Assembly: GCA_024704765.1 (NCBI GenBank)
Contig: JAKMXF010000297.1
Span: forward strand, 186,001-250,000
DNA from: Oopsacas minuta
Taxonomy: Eukaryota; Porifera; Hexactinellida; Lyssacinosida; Leucopsacidae
DNA: 64,000 nt
Reading direction: 5' to 3'
Program-made: the position numbers and the translations under genes
Shown here: one piece after another, positions 52,575-63,000 of the stretch
How positions within the stretch are numbered: the stretch's first letter is position 1
Layout: the number at the start of each line of letters is the position of its first letter
Notes under the pieces: model-generated
What the model saw: only the letters and a program-made list of their open reading frames with translations
What the model was told of the DNA's origin: nothing
Database searches by the model: none

Positions 52575-52730
52575 CAATGGAACCTCACGAAGCGAGGAGG
52601 TTGGGTCCCCAAGATTCTGTACCCCGGACCCGCTTCCCCACTTACAGAGGTTCATTTGCATAAAATTAATATATGAAATAGATTTTATCCCGCTATTTAG
52701 ACATTCCTGGCTTCAGGAGGGGTTCTGTTG
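52575..52730. mobile_element. 156-bp MITE between MCM8 and NAA35
   Basis: Left end CAATGGAACCTCACGAAG after TA (52573-52574). The right-end reverse complement is CAACAGAACCCCTCCTGAAG before TA (52731-52732). An ACAGAGGTTCA motif occurs inside near 52,641 and again just outside near 52,525. No coding capacity. It lies about 200 bp upstream of the MCM8 start. Nothing else was seen in spacer 52369-52849. Confidence 0.7.
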
Positions 52731-52849
52731 TATTTTCCTAATTATGTTAAATATATAAACTTGGAAATGATGCGCTTATTCTGCCAATAAATACAACTAA
52801 CAGTTGATATGATCAGGGACTTCAAAGAGAGTAAAATTCACCTGAAAAA

Positions 52850-55027
52850 TCAAAACAAACGAATGATAGGGAATTGTTTAGAGATAGAAAAATCAAATTG
52901 GGGAGGATTTGTATTATTCATCTTGTGTCCTGAAGCTGCTAGATTCATTGTCACTATGTTCATTTTTACAACTTTTAAGATTTTTTCTTGTTCAGGACTT
53001 TTAACATCAATATTGTCAAGACCAGTCTTTGCTACCTGAAAATGTTTAGATGAAGATTGTAGCATTTTGTCTCTATCTTCTGGGTTCAGTTGATCTATGT
53101 CTGAATTCTTAACGTACTTCTCATATAATAGAGGACTCGGAGTGGAGAGATAAGAAAATGGTAAAAATCTCTGTTCATAGCAATACTCTTTCTTTCCTAA
53201 ATCAAACTCAGGACAGATTATCTTATTAGCAAGCTTCAGGCCCTCAATAGCTCTGAGATAACCGATATTGATTAGTCTTAGAATATTCAGGAATATTCTC
53301 TCGCTATCAAATGCTTGTACTTTAGTTTCTAGATCTTTTTTATTGCGCTTTTTAGCCCCACTTCCTTTGCCTTTCTTTCCAACAGCCTCAGAAGTAGCTG
53401 CTAATAGATTCTGTATCATCTCACCACAAGATTGTCTGCACCCCAATAAATACTCCAAGTACCAGAATATGTAATGATACTCAAACAAACTATAGAGATC
53501 ATACTCGAACCCAAGTTGTAGATAATCTGTCATGATTTGTAGGAGATGGTAGAGTACCCAGGATACGTAGTAGCCTGTATGAGCTTCCTGAGGAGAAAAC
53601 TGTTCGCCTATTTTATGTAACTGTACATCAAACGAGTCAGCATCAGCCAACATTTGTCCTAGAGATTGAAAGATGGTCTGCTGGAGAGTTGTGTACTGTC
53701 GTGCTCTGCTCAGACATAGGTAGTGCATTACTTCTATTACTGTATCTTGTACATGTGTAAGGAACAGATTAACTAGTTTACGGGTTTGTGGTTTAGCTGA
53801 CATCTTAGAGGTTGAGTTGAGAGAAGGAGGGTTGCAAAAGAATTTTATTTCATCTTTCAACCATATGTCAAATTGGAAGTTCCCAAACAGGTGTTCGCGG
53901 TAGCAGATCATTGATTTGAGGTAGGATCGAGCGAGTACGTTAGGACGGAACTTCTCTATCGGATCCTTAGAGAAGCTAGTAGTAGCCTGGTATATTGCCC
54001 TGAAGTTGTCGTGTCTCAAAATCGATATAACTGAGGCTATATCTTCCAGAGAGTATTTAAGACAAACAGCTGATTCGTTAAAAGGTAGGAGAGATGTTTT
54101 TCTAGGGTTTGGAGGTAGAAGCGTTAAGTCAGAAGATCCAAATCCATACACACTCCACTGTGTTACTTCACTGGCATAACAGTGTGTCTTGCTTATGAAG
54201 GCTATTAGCTTGATAGCATCTGTGATATGTGAGTAAGCTGTCTCCATGAAGGAGAGGTCTGGAAACATATCTAGTAAACACGTCACAGAGTATAGTACTT
54301 GTATTAACCGTAATCTTAATACCAAACTCTCTTCTAGTGTCAAATCATCCATTAAATTAGCTGGAGATAGATTCTTGTTAGAGCAGTACCATTCAATTGT
54401 ATTTGCTAGTTCTTCTTTGATAGCATTAGGTTGTATATCTTCAAGAAAAGAATAATTGAAACTAAGGTCCATAGCATCCTCTTCCTCTTGTACACCAGCA
54501 CGATGTACTGCCTCTTTGAATGAGAACATTATCTTTACTAACGTTCTTGTGAAGCAGCGTACAATTCTATTCTGAATATCATCAGAATTTACTGTATAGT
54601 AAAAAGAGAACACAGTCTGTACAAGAGTGTTACCTTCTAGCCAAGTAGCCAAACAGCATAGTAGCTGATCAAGCACAGCTATTACTTCTCCATCACTCAT
54701 ATCTTCTCTGATACCAGATTCTAGTATCGCTTCCTTCTGTGTACATTTCTCATCAGTCTTAGCGTCACCAAGTTCGATAGCTGACATTCCATCTAGAAGA
54801 GTGAATGAGTCTACATGTATCATCTCCCCCAGGTCTAACTCAATACAAGCAGTTCTTATAGCCTCAGTGATATTTTCATAATCAGAAAAGATATCTTGGA
54901 TGCTTGGAGCAATAGCTTGATCAGGTATAGTAGCTGTCTTAATATTTGGATTACATTGGGACTCTTGTGTTGTTTTAGGTGTTAATTCCAATTCCTTTGA
55001 TTGATTTGTAGTATTTCTCAATGCCAT
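52850..55027 (-). CDS. NAA35: NAA35, auxiliary subunit of N-terminal acetyltransferase C
   Basis: 725 residues, one exon (human protein of about the same size has over 20 coding exons). Matching blocks: ACIELDLGEMIHVDSFTLLDGMSAIELGD near the start, the CCLATWLEGNTLVQTVFSFYY block, SWVLYHLLQIMTDYLQLGFEYDLYSLFEYHYIFWYLEYLL, and the C-terminal YEQRFLPFSYLSTPSPLLYEKY, SKHFQVAKTGLDNI and FDFSISKQFPII. NAA35 (Mak10) anchors the NatC enzyme NAA30 and NAA38, which acetylates Met-Leu/Ile/Phe N-termini. The family motif of DPKMDAG after SAIE is not kept (reads LGDAKTDEK). Confidence 0.93.
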   Translation of the reverse strand: MALRNTTNQSKELELTPKTTQESQCNPNIKTATIPDQAIAPSIQDIFSDYENITEAIRTACIELDLGEMIHVDSFTLLDGMSAIELGDAKTDEKCTQKEAILESGIREDMSDGEVIAVLDQLLCCLATWLEGNTLVQTVFSFYYTVNSDDIQNRIVRCFTRTLVKIMFSFKEAVHRAGVQEEEDAMDLSFNYSFLEDIQPNAIKEELANTIEWYCSNKNLSPANLMDDLTLEESLVLRLRLIQVLYSVTCLLDMFPDLSFMETAYSHITDAIKLIAFISKTHCYASEVTQWSVYGFGSSDLTLLPPNPRKTSLLPFNESAVCLKYSLEDIASVISILRHDNFRAIYQATTSFSKDPIEKFRPNVLARSYLKSMICYREHLFGNFQFDIWLKDEIKFFCNPPSLNSTSKMSAKPQTRKLVNLFLTHVQDTVIEVMHYLCLSRARQYTTLQQTIFQSLGQMLADADSFDVQLHKIGEQFSPQEAHTGYYVSWVLYHLLQIMTDYLQLGFEYDLYSLFEYHYIFWYLEYLLGCRQSCGEMIQNLLAATSEAVGKKGKGSGAKKRNKKDLETKVQAFDSERIFLNILRLINIGYLRAIEGLKLANKIICPEFDLGKKEYCYEQRFLPFSYLSTPSPLLYEKYVKNSDIDQLNPEDRDKMLQSSSKHFQVAKTGLDNIDVKSPEQEKILKVVKMNIVTMNLAASGHKMNNTNPPQFDFSISKQFPIIRLF

Positions 55028-55091
55028 ATACTTAAGCCTAATTAATTAACTAAAAAACCTAATTCAAAAACCTATGTAAATTATATCAATA

Positions 55092-55145
55092 CAGTAATTC
55101 CCGTTATATCGAAGCTCAAGGGAGTTCGATATAACAGATGGAACT
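55092..55145. repeat. Small palindrome with a MITE-like end
   Basis: CAGTAATTCCCGTTATATCGAAG after TA (55090-55091) is followed by GTTCGATATAAC, so GTTATATCGAA and TTCGATATAAC form a hairpin with an 11-base loop. It looks like a solo or deleted copy of the CAGTnnACTCCGnTATATC group seen near calpain-7. It lies 65 bp upstream of the NAA35 start. Confidence 0.55.
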
Positions 55146-55265
55146 TTAATAATATAATAATCAGTAATCTCTAATTGAATGTAATTATTGGGAAATAGAA
55201 AGAAACGAGAAATAGACTGACCTACTCAACTATATATCATTCGAAAAGAAGCACAAATTAATGAC

Positions 55266-58200
55266 TTATTCTTTCAAGCAAGAGACTGGAGAGATGTCTA
55301 ACTCTGTACATAACTTCTGCATCTCCTCGTGCATCGTATCAAGAGACCATTCCTATAATTAATATACATTCAGCATGCTGTAATACAAAACTAAAGGGTC
55401 CGACCAACTCACTTCAGTTTCATTCAGAGCACTATAGTTGTAGCGAGAGATTGGGTGGAATGGCACATCATGGAATTTCTCCAAGTACACTTTACAAGAA
55501 GTTGGATACTATGATTTTAAACAAACAAATTAGTAAAGATACAATGCTAAGAATATCAAAATAATATCATATTATATTACGTATATGAATTGTGCATTAC
55601 TTTACCTTAAGTTTCTGTAGCGGATCAGTCAGAAGCAAGAACTTGTGAACTCTTTCAACTCTAGGATCATCTCTATTGTTAAGCATCCATACACATAACC
55701 AGGGAAAGAAGTTTAGAGATATTCCACTGTAGCCATTAGCTCCTGCAGCTAGTGCTGATTTGAATAGCATACTCTGTCCAGTGTAGAAGCTATACAAAGA
55801 AATTTAAAGCAATACGGTTGCGTCATATACATAACTTACCCTAATCCTGATTGAGGAGTGTCATTAACAGTTTTGATAATCTCTAGCATAGTATTTCTGT
55901 CTGAGTGATTACACTTGTAATAAATGAACCTACGTGTAGATACCATCCACTCTACTATCATAGGGTTAAGCAGTCTATATAGTAATTATAATATTAGATA
56001 ATGTGTAGATATGATATGCATGTTATCTGACCTGATTTCAGGATAGGGTGTCTCATACACACCAAGAGGAATATCACCTGTGCCATCTACAATAGCTTGT
56101 GCATTCTTCAGCCATACTTCATCGCTCTATATTGAATTTGTATGTATTTGATTAAAAGGCATAATATTTATTGTATAAATATCTTACTTCGTCCATTCCG
56201 CAAATTTGATTAGTGATGAAAACCGCTGCAGAAGCGAAACCCTTGATACTATTAATAAACTCTATATGCTTCTCAACACCTCCATCGTATGTAGCTAATA
56301 AGATAGGAATAATTATAATATTAGTGTATAGATAATGACGTATTAGCAGTGTTCCCCACAGAATCTTTAGAAAGCGCTCATTTTTGGGATTGAATGGAGC
56401 TCTGTCGCTTATACATTATTAAACCCTATACAGTCTTAATATTCCGCAGCTAGATATTTTAAGCGCGTCATTTAGCGAGTAAAGCGCGTTAAAAGACGCG
56501 CTTTGGGGAAACACTGCATAATAGGATGCACTAACCCCCGACAACAACAGGAATTTTCTTGTTAGCTCTCTCACAAACTCTCTTTGCTATTTTGAATCTC
56601 TCCTCGTAACTCAGCTATTGAATAGTAAATAAAATAAATATACAAACACTTATAAGAGATAATTATAAATGACAACATTAACATACATTAAACATCTCGC
56701 TAGAGAGGCAGATTGAGAAGAGTCCATTCACCCCACAGCTTATGTACCAGTCAGTCAAAGCTATACAAAAATGATTGAGTGAATAATGTGTTTATGGAGA
56801 GGAGAAAAGTGTATCTCAATGATAATAGAAAAATAGATAAACCCAACATTCCATAGAGATTTCAGGTATATCATATAACAAACTGTGTAGGCTAACTGCA
56901 TAATTGAATATTAGGGAATAATTTATTTGTAGGGCATAGGAAAATAAGAAATGTATTTACAAATAATCATTCTTGCTTTTATTTTGGCAACCAATGGAGT
57001 CAATTCGGATGGATTAACATGCAAATTGGAGAAGGAAAATACAGTACTTGAATGTGTTCTACCTACAAAATATGATAAATTTGATGTTTCATCTCGAGTG
57101 GAGCCAGCATGGTTATTAGACAATCTACAAAGAGTCCACCTATTCGTGGGAACTACAGAATCACCATACGAGCCACCTAAAAATAGCAGTAGAATAGTGT
57201 ATCCTCAATGGAATCTGATGAAACAGGTTAATGAACTATCAATTCAGTTTAACTTGAAACAAGAACAAGAAGAGCTGTATATAAATTTAGATAATTTCCA
57301 GTACATTTCAAAGGACAGTTTCATGGGAGTAAATCTAATAAGACTCAATGTGTTGAGCAATAACCCTGAAGTAGCTATCGAAGTGAGTATGTTATCTAGT
57401 TTGAGTAAGCTGGTGAAACTATGGGTGGAGGGAGCCTCGATAAATGCACAAGGGGGGTGGGGTAATCTCCCAAGGATATCAGACCTGAAACTAGCTGGAG
57501 AGCAGATCGGTAGTATGGACTTAGGTTGGTTACCCTTGAGGGGACTAAAATATCTTGATCTCAGTCTGAGGGAAATTAAAGGGGTTAATAGAACAATTGC
57601 AAAAGAGATGCAACAACTACAAGAATTGTCACTAACAGTATCGAAAACACAGACACCAGATTGGAGTTTTATACAACTGCTAGTATTGCGATTACACGTT
57701 TTAAAGCTAGACGGGTTCGCATTAGGAGACCTCAGTAGTGTGGGCGGTATCTCTGAAAACTCAGCTGTACGAAACTTAACTCTGTCACATAGTCCAGACA
57801 CTCAACTTATCAAGGAATATACTTTCAGTAGTGAGGATTACATCGCAATTGAACTCAGTGGCATGAACAATCTCTACTATATAGAAGAGTTAGCATTTGC
57901 TGGAGCACGAAATCTGATCAACCTTACCATCACAGACATGTCAATTCTAACACAAATAACACAACCATTGGGAAGCGGGGCAACACCCAAATTTGTCCAG
58001 TTTACAAACAGTCCAAAGCTTTCTGAGATATCACGCTACATATTTCAAGAAATAAGGAAATATGACAAAAATATATTAAAGAGCGTTGACGTCAGAGGCA
58101 CAGAAATGGACTCCAAATGTACCTGCGAGGCATCGTACTTAGCTGCTATGCATACAAAATTGGATGTATCGATACTGTCAGATTGCTTGGATGAGTGGTT

Positions 58201-59510
58201 AAATGGAACGTGTAAACAAGATAACTGTTGGACCTTTGTAAAACAGTGCAACCATAGTTGTCATGCCAGGTCCGATCCTTTCTCATACAGGTGTTCTTGT
58301 AAATCTAAAGATAGAGATCTGGTACTACTACCTGATGGATATACATGTGGGTCATCAGAATCATGCACGTATAAATCGGAAAACATATATTATTGTTCAG
58401 AATACAATGCTGATTGTCATAGAGAAGAGGAGTATGAATGTATATGTAAATTTTATGAACTATGGAATCAAGCTGAAGAGTTATGTGTTATTGACCATCT
58501 TCTACCACTCAATACGACTGTTCATACAAAACACACGTTAATACCATTAGTAACGAATACTACTACTACTATAACTGCATTACCAATAGTAACGAATACT
58601 ACTACTACTACTATAACTGCATTACCAATAGTAACGAATACTACTACTACTACTATAACTGCATTACCAATAGTAACGAATACTACTACTACTACTATAA
58701 CTGCATTACCAATAGTAACAAATGGTACTACCAAGCCTTGGGTACCTTTAGTAACAAACTCTACAACGATCAGTGCTCACACACTTGATCCATTAGTGAC
58801 TACTAATGTTACTGGTAAAACATTACATCCTCAAACTAATTTCGTTACAGGAAAAACTTTCAGACCAGGTACACAGATAATCACCGATATGACGCTTGAA
58901 CCTTTAGTTACAAATCATACGGTAACTCAGATATCTATATCAACCAACAAAACTACTGTGTCAATAATACCAATAGTTCCCACAACTGATAATCAAGGCC
59001 TACACACACCAACAAAGGTCTTTATAGCAATAGCTATTTTAATCCCATTACTAGCGATAATATTCATTGTATTGATGGCAGCTTTCTGCTGTTACAGGAG
59101 GAAGAAAGGAGTACAACAGAGACAGTATGCTACCGGGTTAAGGAACAGTCCTTCTATTCTTGTAGATATTTGATAGAGGGTTTCTTACTTAAAACGGAGT
59201 TATGAATTTGAATGTAAATACCCGATATTAATGAGAATTAATTAAGGACTATATTAGTGATAATTATGTACGTATTCATGGCTACATTTATTTTAGTGTA
59301 TACTATAATGATACAGGACTCACCATCAAGCCCTTCGTAGTCAACCTCAGGCAGGTTGTCAGGAGAAGTGATCGGTTTGAAGGGAGTGAGCATCACAGGC
59401 CACACACCATCCAGTTCTTTAGCTCTGCTCATTCTTGTAGTTGTAATGGTTCTAATACCTATTAGTAAATGAGAGGTACTACGAATAGCTAGCCTCATAA
59501 TATGAGACAT
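55266..59510 (-). CDS. DHDPS/N-acetylneuraminate-lyase family aldolase, 9 exons
   Basis: Exons (gene order) 59510-59324, 56760-56687, 56614-56536, 56294-56188, 56126-56032, 55974-55840, 55789-55606, 55508-55413 and 55352-55266 join in phase to 347 residues. It is a class I aldolase TIM barrel: GVWPVMLTPF, GVNGLFSICLSSEMFNLSYEERFKIAK, IPVVVGAT, GVYETPYP (catalytic Tyr region) and RFIYYKCNHSD (Schiff-base Lys). Then ALAAGANGYSGISLNFFP. SSEMF replaces the GTTGE loop of true DHDPS, so dihydrodipicolinate synthesis is unlikely; an unassigned pyruvate-type lyase is a better reading. The first 26 residues (RLAIRSTSHLLIGIRTITTTR) look like a mitochondrial presequence. Intron 1 (56761-59323) contains an LRR/EGF gene on the other strand. 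Confidence 0.85.
56951..59173 (+). CDS. LRR-EGF single-pass membrane protein, nested antisense in an aldolase intron
   Basis: 740 residues, one exon. Signal peptide MYLQIIILAFILATNG, then irregular leucine-rich repeats (about 80-380, for example LRGLKYLDLSLREIKGV and LQELSLTV). A Cys-rich cap follows (CTCEASYLAAM...CLDEWLNGTCKQ). Next come two EGF-like modules (CNHSCHARSDPFSYRCSC...GYTC; CSEYNADCHREEEYECIC...C), a Thr-rich stalk with a 14-residue tandem repeat, a transmembrane helix (FIAIAILIPLLAIIFIVLMAAF) and a short basic cytoplasmic tail of about 30 residues. Many N-glycosylation sites. It looks like a cell-surface adhesion or recognition receptor without a signalling domain. Not assignable to a named family. 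Confidence 0.8.
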   Translation: MYLQIIILAFILATNGVNSDGLTCKLEKENTVLECVLPTKYDKFDVSSRVEPAWLLDNLQRVHLFVGTTESPYEPPKNSSRIVYPQWNLMKQVNELSIQFNLKQEQEELYINLDNFQYISKDSFMGVNLIRLNVLSNNPEVAIEVSMLSSLSKLVKLWVEGASINAQGGWGNLPRISDLKLAGEQIGSMDLGWLPLRGLKYLDLSLREIKGVNRTIAKEMQQLQELSLTVSKTQTPDWSFIQLLVLRLHVLKLDGFALGDLSSVGGISENSAVRNLTLSHSPDTQLIKEYTFSSEDYIAIELSGMNNLYYIEELAFAGARNLINLTITDMSILTQITQPLGSGATPKFVQFTNSPKLSEISRYIFQEIRKYDKNILKSVDVRGTEMDSKCTCEASYLAAMHTKLDVSILSDCLDEWLNGTCKQDNCWTFVKQCNHSCHARSDPFSYRCSCKSKDRDLVLLPDGYTCGSSESCTYKSENIYYCSEYNADCHREEEYECICKFYELWNQAEELCVIDHLLPLNTTVHTKHTLIPLVTNTTTTITALPIVTNTTTTTITALPIVTNTTTTTITALPIVTNTTTTTITALPIVTNGTTKPWVPLVTNSTTISAHTLDPLVTTNVTGKTLHPQTNFVTGKTFRPGTQIITDMTLEPLVTNHTVTQISISTNKTTVSIIPIVPTTDNQGLHTPTKVFIAIAILIPLLAIIFIVLMAAFCCYRRKKGVQQRQYATGLRNSPSILVDI
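58571..58722 (+). repeat. 42-bp coding minisatellite in the receptor stalk
   Basis: Near-identical units begin at 58571, 58613, 58655 and 58697 (ATAACTGCATTACCAATAGT...), each encoding ITALPIVTNTTTTT with an N-glycosylation site. The last unit changes to NGTTK. Near identity at DNA level and an exact 42-bp period keep the frame and suggest length variation between individuals. Confidence 0.93.
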
Positions 59511-59575
59511 CTGGTTAGAAGATAGATGGATATGCCAATATTCATAGAATACATTATTTGTAAAATTATATGCTA

Positions 59576-59957
59576 GAGTAGAGTTCGTCTATTAGCAATT
59601 GCCTTATTAGCAAGATTGGCTTATTAGCAATTTTTTTAGCGTCACAAAAGGCCCAAATTGCATTAATTATGTTCCCTTATTAGCAAGTTCGCCTATAAGC
59701 AAGTTTTCTCATAAAAACACGACTTAATAATAACTTAATAAGGGAACCTTTAGTTCGTTAATTTGCAAGAACTCTTTAGGATATACACACACGTGTCCTA
59801 CAATACCCTTACACGTATTATATTATCACATACACGTATGTACATGTACATACTACAATAGTATTTACCAAATTGATTGAGTTGCTCTATTAGCAACTTC
59901 GCTTATTAGCAAGTTTTCTTGTGCAAAACCCGACTTGCTAATAAGCGAACTCTACTG
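59576..59957. mobile_element. 382-bp composite MITE with repeated TTATTAGCAA units
   Basis: Left end GAGTAGAGTTCGTCTATTAGCAA after TA (59574-59575). The right-end reverse complement is CAGTAGAGTTCGCTTATTAGCAA before TA (59958-59959). CTTATTAGCAAG-like units recur several times in both arms. A second palindrome (CCCTTATTAGCAAG...CTTAATAAGGG) sits inside near 59,673-59,746, suggesting nested insertion or arm duplication. No open frame. Confidence 0.85.
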
Positions 59958-60073
59958 TATATAAGAGATAGTAATTACAGAATGAGTGTAAATGAAAACA
60001 ATATTTACACCAATTACTCAGAATAAGAATAATTGCATCACATAAATATAAATGCTTAAAACAATCTCATAAA

Positions 60074-63000
60074 CTAAGAGAGAAGGAATAAATACTCTAG
60101 AGCAGTAGAGAGACTAGTTATTAGCTCTTTGTGTTTGCTCTGAGCACTGAGAATTCCTTTTATAGTTTCACAGAGTCGCTTGATACAGTCCAGAGTCTGC
60201 TTCTGGTCAGGACTAACCAACAGCTGACTGTCATATCTACGCTCCCATAGTCCCTCCACCCATTTAGAAGCTAAAGTAGGTAATTGTGATAGGAGGTATG
60301 TACTGTGTTGTGAAGATGTCTTACTGAATATCAGAGAGCCTAACCGCAGTCCTAATACAGTGACTAGATCCTCGCTAATAACATCTCTGTCAGTTAGTGT
60401 GAGTAGGATCTCCTCTCCTCTGTCATCCTGATTAGATGCGTACAATGACACTACGAGGTTAGCTCGTGTTTGCTCGGGGTCAATAGACAATAGATCACTG
60501 AGAGAGTATAGCTTGTCTAGTGAAGCAGAGTCCAGACTGAGGTGGATAGGGTCTGCATGATGAGATATTATGTGAGAGATGAATCGTTCTCTTTCCTTCT
60601 GTATTTCTGTGAACGGTCTGATTTCTTGTCCAACTCGTAGTTTAAACTCTCTCAATAACTCTCGACTGGATATAAGTGATAAAGGCCGTACAGACCTGAA
60701 GTTCAATGACACTACATACTCCAAACAACATAACAGAAGATACAGTCTCTCACAAGCTCGTAGTGTAGGAGGTTTCTGTGTGAATACAGCGTCTATCAAA
60801 CAGTATGCAGATGGATCTGATGGCAGACACAGTGATATCTCAATAGGAAAATCCTCCTGCATCTCTTTCTCACTGAGCAACTCAGAATTAGTGTGAATTT
60901 TCTTCATAGTTTTCTGTAGGATTTCTAATAGACTTTTAGTTTGAGAGACGAACTGTCTAACTGAGTCAAGATTCATTCCTAGAGTTTTTACTATGTTCTT
61001 CTCAGAAGGACAGCGACCTAACTTCTCTACCATTTGCACGAGAGCTTCCATCTGTTCCAGCACATACTGCTCCCAACACAGTATACATAATCCTTGTCTA
61101 AGAGGTAAAGATTGTACATAGAGTAGTGCATGCATTGCTCTAAACATAAAACTTATACTTCTGTTTAATTTCCAGTCTGTAAACGATTGAGCGATGGAAT
61201 GAGCTAGCAAGAGGTCTGAGGAGAGACAAAGGGGAAAATTCTCTCTGACTAGATTAAGGGAAATCATGACGTCATTCTTTTCACTTTCTCCCTCACACGC
61301 TACTAGACATTCAACAGGAAGTTTAACACAATTCAAATAACTAGCAACTTTATCAGAGAGATAGTGTCTACAGAAACAAGATTGTTCTCTAGCAGATAGT
61401 CTCACAGACCAACTGGATACACTCCCCCAAATACTATAAATAGAGATAAGAGACTGTAGTTGATCCACTAAATGCCCCCAGTGCTTGTCCTCCTCACTGA
61501 CTGGCTCCCATGTATCAGGGGAATCATCCTCTAGCACTATGGGAGCGGCCAATAGTCTACCTGCTAACACAGCTACTAGGACATGCCCCACTAGATAGCT
61601 ATTGGCACACTGAGCTCTATACTCCTCCCACATATCAGAGGGAGAGGGGGCGGAATTAATAATTCTAAGAGACTCATAGAATCTCTGAATACGCTCAATA
61701 CTTATATCAGGACCGCTTAGCCAGTATGTAAGCAAGAGGAATGTCAAATCCCTGACAGATATTCCTGACTCAATCAGAGCAGATTGGGTAGCCTGCTCAT
61801 CTGATGAGTTCTCGTTATCGTACAAGAACTGTCCAAGTCTTACCCTCTTCTCCTCATGTATACTAGATTTAAGAACCATAGCTTTATCCTTAATGTGGAA
61901 ACAAGACAGGAAGTTAACCAGTTTAAGAGCTTCTCTACCAACAGACACGGATTTATAATTTTGTAATATACTGAGGGTATTATTCAATTGCTCTTCATTC
62001 TCATCAAACAACAACATAAGGCGATCTTTTGAGGATATAGGATTAGAATTAATCAGCTGATTACCAGCTTGAGGTGTTAGACTGTCTGTCTCTTGATCAG
62101 GACGTAATACCATGTATACGTTCTGAGTTAGATTAGAATACTGCTTGAGGATACGTAGAAGAGTCTCTCTCTTTTCTCTGATGTCATCACTATCATTTTC
62201 TCCTCCCTCTTCAAGACTTAGTTTCCGTTTCTGTTTGTCAGTCAGCTGTTGAATGACCTGTAGAATATCAGAGGAGAGGAGACTATTACCACTCCTTAGG
62301 AGGGCGTGAAGTCCTGATAACAGATGGATAGGACTGTCTATAGCTAAGAGTATCTTCTCAGCTTCAGAGAAGTTAAATACAGGTCGTAGTAGAGTATTTT
62401 TGAATAACTTGAATAGAACCTAAAATATGATAACATTATGTATTAACTATCTAATATAATTTAGCTTACTGACCTCGTCTTGAGCTTGGTCTACTAGTGT
62501 AGGAGGTAGAGTGAGGTGGAATGGTACAATAATCTCCCTAACAACGCCTGAAGAATGTAATACAAATGTGGTAGCTAGTGGCGATGTGTAGCCCCTTGTT
62601 ATTTGACCTACCCTCCTCTGTTGCTGAATCAGCTGTCCTAGTCCTAAGATCCCGTGAGGTGTGTGTAACAAGCGAGCTCCTTTCCCAATAGTGAATGCAG
62701 CTATTCTAACACCTGACTGTGCAGGCCAGATTTCAAGAATTCCCCGTTTAGGCGCGTAAATAGCTAAAAATAGTCCCTCTCTCCCCAGTCCCTCTTCCTT
62801 ACATTGTATCCAACCACATTGTGCGTCCCTATACCCCTTCCATATCCGGGAGACTACTTTACGCCGAGTGTCTAGCAGAAGAACACGACCAAAGTTATCT
62901 GTAGCTACAGCTAGTACTCCTCTAGGGGATAGACTGATAGAAGAGACCTTACGAGGTGCATCGGATATATTAGAGTTAAGAGGAAGTCCTGTGGATCGGA

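Noticed and set aside
55846-56760. Short minus-strand open pieces as independent small genes
   Set aside because: Each has GT-AG borders and compatible phases, and together they form one DHDPS-family barrel.
58522-58734. Repeat protein on the minus strand (TIGNAVIVVVV units)
   Set aside because: Mirror image of the 42-bp coding minisatellite; no start context or domain support.
60579-60896. 105-residue plus-strand open frame
   Set aside because: Antisense of the helical RAB3GAP2 exon; no domain, shadow frame.
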